Positions 35,887 through 44,571 of a DNA stretch of 64,000 nt are shown piece by piece. This DNA comes from Flavobacteria bacterium BAL38 (GTDB lineage: Bacteria > Bacteroidota > Bacteroidia > Flavobacteriales > Flavobacteriaceae). Where the stretch lies: assembly GCA_000169355.1 (NCBI GenBank), contig AAXX01000001.1:744001-808000 (forward strand), read 5' to 3'. The notes beneath the pieces are model-generated. The model had not been told where the DNA came from. It worked only from the letters and a program-made list of their open reading frames with translations, and did no database searches. The position numbers were made by a program, and so were the translations under genes. Positions within the stretch are counted from its first letter, which is position 1. Each line of letters starts with the position of its first letter.

Positions 35887-36648
35887 ATGAAAAAGTTTAT
35901 ATTTTTTATTTTGTTTACTTGTCTTGCAAATGCTCAAGATTATTCAAAATTATTTAATTCACTTGATAGTGTTCAAAAAAGCCAAGCAGTTGATCATTTG
36001 AGAAAAATTAAAAAATTAATTAACTATGAAATTATTAAAAATGGAATTAAAGTCGGAGAAAAAGAATTTATTAAAGGTGTGCTTTTTATTGACAACCAAG
36101 GTAAATTTAGAGTAATAATAATTGACGATAATTCAAAAAAATATAATGATATTATCTCAAACGTGATTTCTAATATCCCTCCATCTAATTGCTCAAAATA
36201 CTTTAACGAATATACGTCATTTCGATTCAAATTGAACGAAATAAGTGATTTAGAGAATTATTATAACGAGTTAATGCAAGAAGAAAAGAACAATCCACAA
36301 GCTATTTCAGAATTAAACACATACCCTGCTTTTAAAAAATCTAAATTTTTAGACAACAAAGAAAAAGCATTAAAATCATTTAATGCTTCAATGTCTGAAC
36401 ACATAAAAGCAAATTTTAATTATCCTGAAAAAGCAATGAATGATAATATTCAAGGTAAGACAAATGTTACATTCATCATATCAAACGAAGGAGAAGTAAA
36501 TGAAATTTATGCTTGTAACGCACACCCTTTATTACAACTTGAAGGAGTTCGAATAATAGAATTAATGCCTAAAATGATTCCAGGAAGTAAGAATGGGAAA
36601 AATGTAGCCATAAGATACGCTCAACCATTAACTTTTAAAATGCGTTAA
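35887..36648 (+). CDS. Secreted protein with TonB-C-like terminal domain
   Basis: The protein has 253 residues. It has a signal peptide (MKKFIFFILFTCLANAQ), an uncharacterised Lys-rich middle, and a C-terminal segment (about 165-253) resembling the TonB C-terminal fold: MSEHIKANFNYPEKAMNDNI, then GKTNVTFIISNEGEV and ending PLTFKMR. It lacks a membrane anchor and a proline-rich stalk, so it is unlikely to energise receptors. It sits between thyA (13 nt) and folA (2 nt) in one transcript. The role is unknown. Confidence 0.8.
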   Translation: MKKFIFFILFTCLANAQDYSKLFNSLDSVQKSQAVDHLRKIKKLINYEIIKNGIKVGEKEFIKGVLFIDNQGKFRVIIIDDNSKKYNDIISNVISNIPPSNCSKYFNEYTSFRFKLNEISDLENYYNELMQEEKNNPQAISELNTYPAFKKSKFLDNKEKALKSFNASMSEHIKANFNYPEKAMNDNIQGKTNVTFIISNEGEVNEIYACNAHPLLQLEGVRIIELMPKMIPGSKNGKNVAIRYAQPLTFKMR

Positions 36649-36650
36649 AC

Positions 36651-37136
36651 ATGCTCACCATAATCGCAGCTGCATCTGAAAACAATGCCTTAGGAAAAGA
36701 CAATCAATTGGTTTGGCATTTGCCAGATGATTTCAAGCGTTTTAAAAGTTTGACTTCAGGACATTATATTGTGATGGGAAGAAAAACCTTTGAAAGTTTT
36801 CCAAAACCGTTACCTAATCGTACGCACATTATCATCACAAGACAAAAAAACTATGAAGTTCCAGAAGGTTGTTTCGTAGCGAGTAGCTTACAAAAAGCGA
36901 TTACTTTGTGTCCAAAAGAGGAAGAAGTTTTCATCATTGGTGGAGGCGAAATCTATAATCAATCTATCGAAATAGCAGATAAAATCGATTTGACGCGTGT
37001 GCACACTAGCATTGAAGCCGATACTTTTTTCCCTGAAATTGATACTGATAAATGGGAATTGGTCTTTGAGGAATTCCATTCTAAAGACGAAAAACACGAT
37101 TACGATTTTACTTTTTTGACATACGTTAAAAAATAA
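36651..37136 (+). CDS. folA: Dihydrofolate reductase
   Basis: The protein has 161 residues, the standard bacterial length. It reduces dihydrofolate with NADPH. Seen are the Met20-loop region ASENNALGKDNQLVWHLPDD, the catalytic Asp at about 28, GRKTFESFPKPLPNRTHIII near 43, and EVFIIGGGEIYNQ near 92. It starts 2 nt after the preceding gene and completes a thyA-x-folA unit. Confidence 0.97.
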   Translation: MLTIIAAASENNALGKDNQLVWHLPDDFKRFKSLTSGHYIVMGRKTFESFPKPLPNRTHIIITRQKNYEVPEGCFVASSLQKAITLCPKEEEVFIIGGGEIYNQSIEIADKIDLTRVHTSIEADTFFPEIDTDKWELVFEEFHSKDEKHDYDFTFLTYVKK

Positions 37137-37161
37137 TTTCAAGTTTTTCAGAACGCAGAGG

Positions 37162-37212
37162 ACACAGATTTATCGGATTCTCACAGATTTTTTAAATTTC
37201 TTAAATCTGTGT
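37162..37212. repeat. Imperfect hairpin repeat (ACACAGATTT type)
   Basis: ACACAGATTT (37162-37171) and AAATCTGTGT (37203-37212) are exact inverted repeats, with CTCACAGATTT between them. It is a diverged relative of 20582-20641. Together with 3' flanking sequence it occupies the folA-ubiE gap. Confidence 0.55.
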
Positions 37213-37286
37213 TCCTAAAAACATTTCTTCTATTTGATTTTTGAACTTGAAATTGTATTTTGCCCTTGTATTTGATTTTTTATCAG

Positions 37287-37294
37287 TACTTTTG
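37287..37294 (+). promoter_or_regulatory. ubiE promoter -7 box
   Basis: TACTTTTG lies 18 nt before the chosen ATG of ubiE, with a TTG about 19 nt upstream. This rules out the longer frame that begins at 37241. Confidence 0.7.
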
Positions 37295-37312
37295 TTGTCC
37301 AAAATTAATATA

Positions 37313-38044
37313 ATGTCAAAAAATATAACGCCATACAAAGATTCTGAATTAGGCAAAAAAGAACAAGTTGCTCAAATGTTTGATAACATTTCTGGCAACT
37401 ATGATGGCCTTAATAAAGTAATTTCTTTTGGCACCGACGCAAAATGGAAGCAAAAAATCTTGAAGATGGTTACTGCAAGTCAACCAAAATCAATTTTAGA
37501 TATTGCAACTGGCACCGGTGATTTGGCTATTTTATTTGCTAGTACAACTGCTGAAGAAATTATTGGATTAGATATTTCGCAAGGCATGTTAGATATTGGA
37601 AAGAAAAAAATTCAAGCTCAGCATTTAGATTCGAAAATTCAAATGGTTTTAGGCGATGGCGAAAACATTCCTTATGCTGATAATTATTTTGATGTAATTA
37701 CTGTGGCTTATGGAGTTCGTAATTTTGAAAATCTTGAAAAAGGATTGTCTGAAATTTTAAGAACTCTTAAACCTGGCGGACAATTTATTATTTTGGAAAC
37801 TTCAGTTCCTACTAAATTTCCGTTTAAACAAGGTTATGCCTTTCATTCAAAAGTAATTCTTCCATTAATCGGTAAATTATTTTCTAAAGACAAAACAGCC
37901 TATACTTACTTATCAAATTCTGCAAACGAATTTCCATTTGGAGAAGTTTTAAACAATATTTTAAGAAAAACTGGGTTTATAGATGTAAAGCATCTACCTC
38001 AAACTTTTGGCGTAGCAACAATTTACCATGCATCTAAAAAATAA
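37313..38044 (+). CDS. ubiE: Demethylmenaquinone methyltransferase
   Basis: The protein has 243 residues, a class I SAM-dependent methyltransferase of the UbiE/MenG family. It catalyses the last step of menaquinone synthesis. The signature FDNISGNYDGLNKVISFG is near 26, motif I LDIATGTGDLAI near 61, and the C-terminal LPQTFGVATIYHASK is typical. I start at ATG 37313 (MSKNITPYK) on length and promoter grounds. The porT-like gene begins 1 nt after its stop. Confidence 0.95.
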   Translation: MSKNITPYKDSELGKKEQVAQMFDNISGNYDGLNKVISFGTDAKWKQKILKMVTASQPKSILDIATGTGDLAILFASTTAEEIIGLDISQGMLDIGKKKIQAQHLDSKIQMVLGDGENIPYADNYFDVITVAYGVRNFENLEKGLSEILRTLKPGGQFIILETSVPTKFPFKQGYAFHSKVILPLIGKLFSKDKTAYTYLSNSANEFPFGEVLNNILRKTGFIDVKHLPQTFGVATIYHASKK

Positions 38045-38045
38045 T

Positions 38046-38738
38046 ATGAAGCAGTTTTTATTTTTATTACTTTTTTCTCCAATCCTTTTTGCACAAGAAG
38101 GCATGTTTAGTAAAGACCCAATTATCAATAAAGAAAATTGGAATAAACAACGTGTGCATTGGGGTTATTATCTAGGTTTTAACAATCTAGATTTTAAATT
38201 TGATTATTTATCAGTAACAGAAGATATTGAAGTAGGAACTACAACTGGTTTTAATGTAGGATTAATTGGAAATCTTAGATTAACAGAATATTTTGATTTG
38301 CGCTTTGAACCAGGATTATACATAACACAACGTAATTTAACTTATCCAAATTTAATTGACACAGGTGACCGATTAAGAGAAGTTAAATCTACTTATATTT
38401 TCTTTCCAGTATTACTAAAATATTCGGCTTTACGAACAGGAAATGTTAGACCATTTTTAGTTGGAGGAGTTTCAACTGCTTTAAATTTAGGCAGTAATTC
38501 AAATTCGCCCGATGATAATTTAAACAATCGATTTAGAACTACTAAATGGACTAATTTCTACGAAGTAGGATTTGGAATTGATTTATATCTTGAATATTTT
38601 ATATTTTCTCCTTCAATAAGAGGCGTATTTAGCATGAATGATGAATTAATTAGAGATAATGATCCAAATAGTCCGTGGACAGGAAATGTTCAAGAAATGA
38701 AAACTAGAGGATTTTTTATTAATTTTTCATTTCACTAA
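38046..38738 (+). CDS. porT: PorT-family outer-membrane protein, type IX secretion/gliding
   Basis: The protein has 230 residues. A signal peptide (MKQFLFLLLFSPILFAQ) is followed by an eight-strand-like beta-barrel with WGYYLGFNNLDFKFDY, LRFEPGLYITQRNLTY, FFPVLLKYSA and RPFLVGGVS, ending in FINFSFH. It matches the PorT proteins needed for type IX secretion in Flavobacterium and Porphyromonas, and the gene order ubiE-porT supports this. I use ATG 38046; the frame from 38028 overlaps ubiE. Confidence 0.85.
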   Translation: MKQFLFLLLFSPILFAQEGMFSKDPIINKENWNKQRVHWGYYLGFNNLDFKFDYLSVTEDIEVGTTTGFNVGLIGNLRLTEYFDLRFEPGLYITQRNLTYPNLIDTGDRLREVKSTYIFFPVLLKYSALRTGNVRPFLVGGVSTALNLGSNSNSPDDNLNNRFRTTKWTNFYEVGFGIDLYLEYFIFSPSIRGVFSMNDELIRDNDPNSPWTGNVQEMKTRGFFINFSFH

Positions 38739-38742
38739 AAAC

Positions 38743-39468
38743 TTAGTTCCTTTTAAACTCGCTCAAAATTATTGCAGTTGCAGTTGCTACATTTAAACTT
38801 TCAGTAAGTTGTATATTTCCAAAACGTGGAATAGCAATTCGCTCCGAAACTAACTTTTCAACTGAAGGCGAAATTCCATTGGCTTCGTTACCCATTACTA
38901 TAACTCCTTCTTTTGGCAGTGCTTCTTGATAAATGTTTGAACCATCCATAAAAGTTCCAAAAATTGGCAACTTAGTTTTCGTTAAAAACGCTTCTAAACT
39001 TCCATACACTACATTCACTCTACTGATAGAACCCATTGTAGCCTGAACTACTTTTGGATTATATATATCTACAGATTCTTCTGAACAAAACAATGTTTCA
39101 ATACCAAACCAATCGCACAAACGGATAATTGTTCCTAAATTTCCTGGGTCGCGAACATCGTCTAAAGCCAAAATTAAACCGCTTTCAACAAAATTTTTAG
39201 CTTTTGGCATTTTAAATACTGCCAAACACGTATTTGGTGTTGTTAATGCACTAATCTTTTTTAATTCTAAATCAGAAACGGCATGAACTTTGTTTTTATA
39301 AACAGATGGAAAATCTTCCTTTGTAGTAAACAAATCTTGCAATTCAAAGTTAGAATTTAACAATTCTTGAACTACCTTTACGCCTTCGGCAAAGAAAAGT
39401 TGTTCTTGTTTTCTATATTTTTTTTGCTGTAAACTTGTAATTAGTTTAATTTGGTTTTTACTAACCAT
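38743..39468 (-). CDS. SPOUT (TrmH/SpoU) RNA 2'-O-ribose methyltransferase
   Basis: The protein has 241 residues. An N-terminal substrate-binding domain (1-95, with KKYRKQEQLFFAEGVKVVQE) is followed by the SPOUT domain. Its three motifs are visible: LDDVRDPGNLGTIIRLCDWF near 101, VIMGNEANGIS near 189, and IPRFGNIQLTESLNVATATA near 213. It modifies rRNA or tRNA; the target is not identifiable. It converges on porT and diverges from the BamA-like gene. Confidence 0.93.
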   Translation of the reverse strand: MVSKNQIKLITSLQQKKYRKQEQLFFAEGVKVVQELLNSNFELQDLFTTKEDFPSVYKNKVHAVSDLELKKISALTTPNTCLAVFKMPKAKNFVESGLILALDDVRDPGNLGTIIRLCDWFGIETLFCSEESVDIYNPKVVQATMGSISRVNVVYGSLEAFLTKTKLPIFGTFMDGSNIYQEALPKEGVIVMGNEANGISPSVEKLVSERIAIPRFGNIQLTESLNVATATAIILSEFKRN

Positions 39469-39484
39469 AAAAATTGTATTTTTG
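39450..39484 (+). promoter_or_regulatory. Promoter of the BamA/TamA-like gene
   Basis: TTTG (39450-39453) and TATTTTTG (39477-39484) are separated by 23 nt. The RNA would start near 39491, giving a very short leader before the TTG start at 39505. Confidence 0.6.
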
Positions 39485-39504
39485 ACTAACTTTTAAAAAG
39501 TGCT

Positions 39505-42054
39505 TTGAGAAATAATTTATCAAAAATAACATTATTATTTGTAATCGGTACAATAATTTATTCGTGTTCGTTAGTTAAACGAGTACCCGAAAGCGAAAAA
39601 TTATTGACCAAAAATGAAGTTTTTGTTAATGAAGAACTTATAAAAGAAGATCGTGTTAATAATTTAGTAGTACAACAACCCAATACTAAATTCTTAAATT
39701 ATCCTTTTGGTTTATTATTATACAACAGTGCAAAACCAAATCCAGATTCCACCTATCAAGCATGGCTAAATCGAAAACCTAACAGAATAAAAAGATTAAA
39801 TAAGTTTTTATCTGCTAAACAAGTAAAACGTTTAGGCGAATCTTTTTTTGTTAGTGGATTACCCAAATTTATGAAGGAAACAGGAGAAGCGCCTGTAATA
39901 ATAGATGAAAAAAAAACGCTAAAATCTAAAGATCGTCTTAGCGGTTATTATTACAACAATGGTTACATAAGAAATAATGTAACTATGACAATAGATTCTG
40001 TTGGAAATAAAAGAGGAAAAGTAGTATACAAAGTAACTACAGGAAAACCTTATTTTATTGATTCTATATTTAAATATATCGAAACTCCTGTTATAGACAG
40101 TTTATATACACTTCAAGAAAAAAAGACTTTTATAAAAAAAGGAGATCAGTACAATTTTATAAATTTTGATAGTGAAAGAAAGAGAATTACTCAATATTTA
40201 AGAAATAATGGCGTATATCATTTCCAAGAAAGCAACATTAAATACAATGCAATATTTGATGATTCTACTCAAAAAATGAATATCGATTTAAAGATTGAAG
40301 ATCGATATGTAAAAGATGGCGACCTCTTAACAAAACGTCCTTTTTCGGTTTATAAAATTAGCCATGTTAATATTTTTACCAATAACACATCAAGAAAAGA
40401 AAGTAATCAGTTTAATGATAGTATAACCTATAATAACTTTACAATTTACAGTGCCGGTAAATTAAAATACAAACCAAAAGCTATTACAAATGCTATTTTT
40501 ATTGAAAAAGGCAAACTATTTAGTGATATCGACAGAACGCTAACTACCAAATCATTAAGCAATTTAAAAGTATTTACGTATCCAAACATTGAATACATAG
40601 AAGACCCAAACGACAGTACCAAAACATCACTTATTGCAAACATTTATTTAATGAGTAAGCCAAAGTATATTTGGCAGCCATCACTCGATGTAACTACTTC
40701 AGATATTCAAGAGTTTGGAATAAGCGCCAGAATGGCCTTTACTTGGAGAAACTTATTTAAAAGAGCAGAAACATTTGAATTATCTGCAAAAGGAAATATT
40801 GGTTCTTCAAAAGATTTAGCAAATCCTAATGATGTCTTTTTTAACATTTCAGAATATGGTATTGAAGGAAAACTAAGCTTTCCTAGAATTGTATTTCCAG
40901 TAAATACTCGCAATATTATAAAAAAAGAAATGCTTCCTTCGACTAATGTAAATGTGGGTTTAACAAGCCAACGAAATATTGGATTAGACAAAGAAAATTT
41001 AACCGGAGTTTTTAATTACAATTGGACTCCAAAGCAAAAACATACGATTAGATTTGATTTATTAAATATTCAATTTATTAAAAACTTGAATCCAGAAAAT
41101 TATTTCAATGTATATACTTCTTCGTACAATACTTTAAATGATTTAGCTCAAACATATAATGTTGACCCTACTAATTTAGAAAACGGAAATTTAACCACGC
41201 AAGGCGCTGTGAATTTTATTGAAGAAGTTCAAAGTGGTGGCACATCATTATTACCTTCAGATCAAGAGTATAAGATTATAAGAAGTATTGGAGAAAGGAG
41301 AGAACGTTTAATTGAAAACAATTTAATTCTTTCATCTGCTATTACATTTTTTAGAAATACGAAAGCTAATTTATTCGATAATAATTTTTATTCGATAAAA
41401 GCTAAAGTAGAATCCTCGGGTAATGTATTATCTTTATTAGCCAACACAAAGAACGAACCGTTAAATGAAAACGGAAATAAAACTTTATTTGGAATAGAAT
41501 ATTCGCAATACATAAAAGGAGAAATAGATTTTATAAAACACTGGGATTTTGGAAAGAAAAACACCCTTGCTATGCGCGCTTTTGCAGGATTAGCAGTTCC
41601 TTACGGTAACGGACAATCAATTCCTTTTTCAAGAAGTTATTTTTCTGGAGGTTCTAATGACAATAGAGGCTGGCAAGCTTATAGCTTAGGACCAGGAAGA
41701 AGTGGCGGAATTAACGACTTCAATGAAGCAAATTTAAAACTAGCATATAGTTTAGAATACCGTTTTAGAGTAGGAGGAAATTTTCACAGTGCATTTTTTG
41801 CAGATATAGGAAATATTTGGAATATATTTGACAATATTACAGATGAAGATTACACCTTTAATGGTTTTAGATCGTTTGAAGACTTAGCCCTAGGTTCTGG
41901 AATTGGTTTACGATATGATTTTAGCTTTTTTGTATTCCGATTCGATTTAGGCTATAAAACCTATGATCCGGGAAGAGAAGTGGGCGACAGATGGCTAAAA
42001 GGAGTCAACTTTAGCAAAACAGTGCTAAATTTTGGCATTAATTATCCATTCTAA
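39505..42054 (+). CDS. BamA/TamA-family outer-membrane lipoprotein
   Basis: The protein has 849 residues. It begins with a TTG codon, supported by the promoter position and by the lipoprotein signal ending in IIYSC. POTRA-like repeats cover roughly 120-380, and a surface-antigen (D15) barrel covers about 400-849, with SYFSGGSNDNRGWQAYSLGP near 712 and a C-terminal LNFGINYPF. It probably inserts or exports outer-membrane proteins. Bacteroidetes have several lipid-anchored relatives of this type, distinct from the main BamA. Confidence 0.88.
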   Translation: MRNNLSKITLLFVIGTIIYSCSLVKRVPESEKLLTKNEVFVNEELIKEDRVNNLVVQQPNTKFLNYPFGLLLYNSAKPNPDSTYQAWLNRKPNRIKRLNKFLSAKQVKRLGESFFVSGLPKFMKETGEAPVIIDEKKTLKSKDRLSGYYYNNGYIRNNVTMTIDSVGNKRGKVVYKVTTGKPYFIDSIFKYIETPVIDSLYTLQEKKTFIKKGDQYNFINFDSERKRITQYLRNNGVYHFQESNIKYNAIFDDSTQKMNIDLKIEDRYVKDGDLLTKRPFSVYKISHVNIFTNNTSRKESNQFNDSITYNNFTIYSAGKLKYKPKAITNAIFIEKGKLFSDIDRTLTTKSLSNLKVFTYPNIEYIEDPNDSTKTSLIANIYLMSKPKYIWQPSLDVTTSDIQEFGISARMAFTWRNLFKRAETFELSAKGNIGSSKDLANPNDVFFNISEYGIEGKLSFPRIVFPVNTRNIIKKEMLPSTNVNVGLTSQRNIGLDKENLTGVFNYNWTPKQKHTIRFDLLNIQFIKNLNPENYFNVYTSSYNTLNDLAQTYNVDPTNLENGNLTTQGAVNFIEEVQSGGTSLLPSDQEYKIIRSIGERRERLIENNLILSSAITFFRNTKANLFDNNFYSIKAKVESSGNVLSLLANTKNEPLNENGNKTLFGIEYSQYIKGEIDFIKHWDFGKKNTLAMRAFAGLAVPYGNGQSIPFSRSYFSGGSNDNRGWQAYSLGPGRSGGINDFNEANLKLAYSLEYRFRVGGNFHSAFFADIGNIWNIFDNITDEDYTFNGFRSFEDLALGSGIGLRYDFSFFVFRFDLGYKTYDPGREVGDRWLKGVNFSKTVLNFGINYPF

Positions 42055-42067
42055 TTTTTTAAATTAT

Positions 42068-42075
42068 TATTTTTG
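42068..42075 (+). promoter_or_regulatory. fbaA promoter -7 box
   Basis: TATTTTTG lies 28 nt before the chosen ATG at 42104, in the short gap after the BamA-like gene. Confidence 0.65.
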
Positions 42076-42103
42076 CAAAAACTATATTAAAAAACAATCA
42101 ACT

Positions 42104-43171
42104 ATGAGTCACAATATTAAACCAGGTGTTGCTACCGGAGATCAAGTACAAGAGATATTTAATTACGCTAAAGAAAAAGGATTTGCTTTACCTGCAGTAA
42201 ATGTTGTAGGATCAAGCACAATTAATGGTGTAATTGAAACAGCAGCTAAATTAAATGCGCCTGTAATTATTCAATTTTCTAATGGAGGAGCACAGTTTAA
42301 TGCAGGAAAAGGGCTATCTAATGAAAATGAAAAATCAGCAATTTTAGGAGCAGTAGCAGGTGCAAAACATATTCACACATTAGCTGAAGCTTATGGAGCA
42401 ACCGTAATTTTACACACAGACCATTGTGCAAAAAAACTGTTACCATGGATTGATGGTTTATTAGATGCTTCTGAAAAACATTTTGCAGAAACTGGAAAAC
42501 CATTATTTAGTTCTCATATGATTGATTTATCTGAAGAACCTATTGAAGAAAACTTAGAAATTTCTAAAAAATATTTAGAAAGAATGAGTAAAATGGGAAT
42601 GACTTTAGAAATCGAATTAGGAATTACAGGTGGTGAAGAAGACGGAGTAGACAACTCAGATGTAGACAGTTCAAAATTATATACTCAACCAGACGAAGTT
42701 GCTTACGCATATGAAGAATTAATGAAAGTAAGCCCAAGATTTACAATTGCAGCTTCTTTTGGAAATGTTCATGGTGTTTACAAACCAGGAAATGTAAAAT
42801 TAACTCCAAAAATCTTAAAAAACTCTCAAGAATACGTTCAAAACAAATTTAATACAGGTAATAATCCAGTTGATTTTGTTTTCCACGGAGGTTCTGGTTC
42901 TACTTTAGAAGAAATTAGAGAAGCTATTGGATACGGAGTTATTAAAATGAATATTGACACTGACTTACAATTTGCTTTCACAGAAGGAATTCGTGATTAT
43001 ATGGTTAACAAAGTAGATTACTTAAGAACACAAATTGGTAGTCCTGACGGAGCTGATAGCCCAAACAAAAAACATTACGATCCTAGAAAATGGATTCGCG
43101 AAGGAGAAGTTACTTTTAACACAAGATTAGAACAAGCTTTTGCCGATTTAAATAACGTAAACACTTTATAA
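42104..43171 (+). CDS. fbaA: Fructose-bisphosphate aldolase, class II
   Basis: The protein has 355 residues, the class IIA length. It cleaves fructose 1,6-bisphosphate with zinc. Zinc ligands and the active site are seen in ILHTDHCAKKLLPW near 105, SFGNVHGVYKPGNVKL near 220 and FVFHGGSGSTLEEI near 260. NMDTDLQ-type sequence appears as IKMNIDTDLQFAF. I start at ATG 42104 (MSHNIKPGVATGD), which excludes the upstream in-frame codons overlapping the previous gene. accD follows after a 75-nt repeat-rich gap. Confidence 0.96.
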   Translation: MSHNIKPGVATGDQVQEIFNYAKEKGFALPAVNVVGSSTINGVIETAAKLNAPVIIQFSNGGAQFNAGKGLSNENEKSAILGAVAGAKHIHTLAEAYGATVILHTDHCAKKLLPWIDGLLDASEKHFAETGKPLFSSHMIDLSEEPIEENLEISKKYLERMSKMGMTLEIELGITGGEEDGVDNSDVDSSKLYTQPDEVAYAYEELMKVSPRFTIAASFGNVHGVYKPGNVKLTPKILKNSQEYVQNKFNTGNNPVDFVFHGGSGSTLEEIREAIGYGVIKMNIDTDLQFAFTEGIRDYMVNKVDYLRTQIGSPDGADSPNKKHYDPRKWIREGEVTFNTRLEQAFADLNNVNTL

Positions 43172-43184
43172 GTTTGTTGTTTGT

Positions 43185-43233
43185 AGTTTGTTGTTTATTG
43201 TTATCAACAAACTATAAACCATTAACAATAAAC
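43185..43233. repeat. Nested inverted repeats between fbaA and accD
   Basis: AGTTTGTTG (43185-43193) pairs with CAACAAACT (43205-43213), and GTTTATTGTTA (43193-43203) with TAACAATAAAC (43223-43233). The two pairings are mutually competing. No T run follows, so this looks like a low-complexity spacer rather than a terminator. Confidence 0.45.
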
Positions 43234-43246
43234 AAGAAACAAAATT

Positions 43247-44101
43247 ATGGCTTGGTTTAAAAGAAAAGAAAAAGGAATCACAACCGCAACAGAGGACAAA
43301 AAAGATGTTCCAAAAGGGTTATGGTATAAATCACCAACTGGAAAAATCATCGACCAAGATGAATTGGCAAGAAACTTATGGGTAAGTCCAGAAGACGATT
43401 ATCATGTACGAATTGGTAGTAAAGAATATTTTGAAATATTATTTGATAATAACGAATTTACAGAGCTTGATGCAAAATTAACTTCGAAAGATCCTTTAAA
43501 ATTTGAAGACACTAAAAAATATAGTGATCGTTTAAAAGATGTAATGGACAAAACGAAATTAAAAGATGCTATTAGAACTGGTGTTGGAAAATCTAAAGGA
43601 AAAGACTTAGTTGTTTCTTGTATGGATTTTGCATTCATTGGTGGTTCTATGGGAGCAGTTGTTGGAGAAAAAATTTCGAGAGCAATTGATTATTCAATAA
43701 AACACAAAATTCCTTTTCTGTTAATTTCAAAATCAGGAGGAGCTCGTATGATGGAAGCTGCTTACTCATTAATGCAGTTAGCAAAAACTTCAGCAAAATT
43801 AGCGCAATTAGCAGAAGAACAAATTCCTTACATTTCATTATGTACCGACCCTACAACGGGAGGAACTACAGCTTCTTACGCAATGCTTGGCGATATAAAC
43901 ATTGGAGAACCAGGTGCTTTAATTGGCTTTGCTGGTCCAAGAATTGTTAGAGACACTACTGGTAAAGATTTGCCTGAAGGGTTTCAAACATCTGAATTTT
44001 TATTAGAACACGGATTCTTAGATTTTATTACCCCTAGAAAAGAGTTAAAAGATAAAATTAACTTGTATTTAGATTTGATACAAAATCAAGAAGTTAGATA
44101 A
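43247..44101 (+). CDS. accD: Acetyl-CoA carboxylase carboxyltransferase subunit beta, zinc ribbon lost
   Basis: The protein has 284 residues. The carboxyltransferase core is clear: [20 protein letters not shown] near 118, [15 protein letters not shown] near 163 and [15 protein letters not shown] near 202. It transfers carboxyl from carboxybiotin to acetyl-CoA. The N-terminus ([20 protein letters not shown], then [11 protein letters not shown]) aligns with the E. coli zinc ribbon, but none of the four cysteines remains: both CxxC pairs are replaced (SPTGK, SPED). The overall length is preserved. It ends at a strong terminator next to the IS3 element. Confidence 0.94.
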   Translation: MAWFKRKEKGITTATEDKKDVPKGLWYKSPTGKIIDQDELARNLWVSPEDDYHVRIGSKEYFEILFDNNEFTELDAKLTSKDPLKFEDTKKYSDRLKDVMDKTKLKDAIRTGVGKSKGKDLVVSCMDFAFIGGSMGAVVGEKISRAIDYSIKHKIPFLLISKSGGARMMEAAYSLMQLAKTSAKLAQLAEEQIPYISLCTDPTTGGTTASYAMLGDINIGEPGALIGFAGPRIVRDTTGKDLPEGFQTSEFLLEHGFLDFITPRKELKDKINLYLDLIQNQEVR

Positions 44102-44106
44102 ATAAA

Positions 44107-44140
44107 AATCCCGTTAGAAATTCTAACGGGATTTTTTTTC
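44107..44140 (+). terminator. Terminator after accD
   Basis: AATCCCGTTAGAA and TTCTAACGGGATT form a 13-bp stem around a single A, followed by a T run. The IS3 left end lies 9 nt beyond it. Confidence 0.88.
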
Positions 44141-44148
44141 TTTTGTCT

Positions 44149-44168
44149 TGTCCTGAAAAAAGTTGACT
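44149..44168 (+). repeat. IS3-family element, left inverted repeat
   Basis: It is a 20-bp end matching the inverted 45471-45490 at 18 of 20 positions. Confidence 0.88.
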
Positions 44169-44182
44169 AAATATTACTTAAT

Positions 44183-44557
44183 ATGTCAACAAAAAAGAAA
44201 ATTTCAAAAATCCCAAGTGCCCCAAAAAATTATAGCGAAGCGTTTAAACGTCAAGTTGTAAGTGAATTTGAAAGGGGTTTATTTACAAAAGCAGAACTTC
44301 GAAGACGCTACAATATTTTAGGTAATAGTTGTATACCAAGATGGTTAAAAAAATATGGTAAATTTACCTATGAAGATAAATTAACTATTGGTCGTCCTAT
44401 GAAAGATCCTCAACAACAGCGTATAAAAGAGCTAGAAGCTCAATTAGTACAAAAAGAAGAAGAATTAAAAGTATTCAAACGATTTATTGAAATAGCCGAA
44501 CGCGAACTTAAAATTGATATTGTAAAAAAGTCTGGTTCCAAGCAGTCGAAGAAATAA
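44183..44557 (+). CDS. IS3-family OrfA (helix-turn-helix)
   Basis: The protein has 124 residues. An N-terminal helix-turn-helix (YSEAFKRQVVSEFERGLFTKAELRRRYNI in pieces) binds the element ends. It is followed by a leucine-zipper-like coiled coil (QRIKELEAQLVQKEEELKVF). The A-AAA-AAG at 44524-44530 is in the zero-frame phase for -1 slippage. After slippage the frame reads on as VWFQAVEE into OrfB, giving the fused transposase. Confidence 0.92.
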   Translation: MSTKKKISKIPSAPKNYSEAFKRQVVSEFERGLFTKAELRRRYNILGNSCIPRWLKKYGKFTYEDKLTIGRPMKDPQQQRIKELEAQLVQKEEELKVFKRFIEIAERELKIDIVKKSGSKQSKK

Positions 44558-44571
44558 ATGTAAATAGTTCA

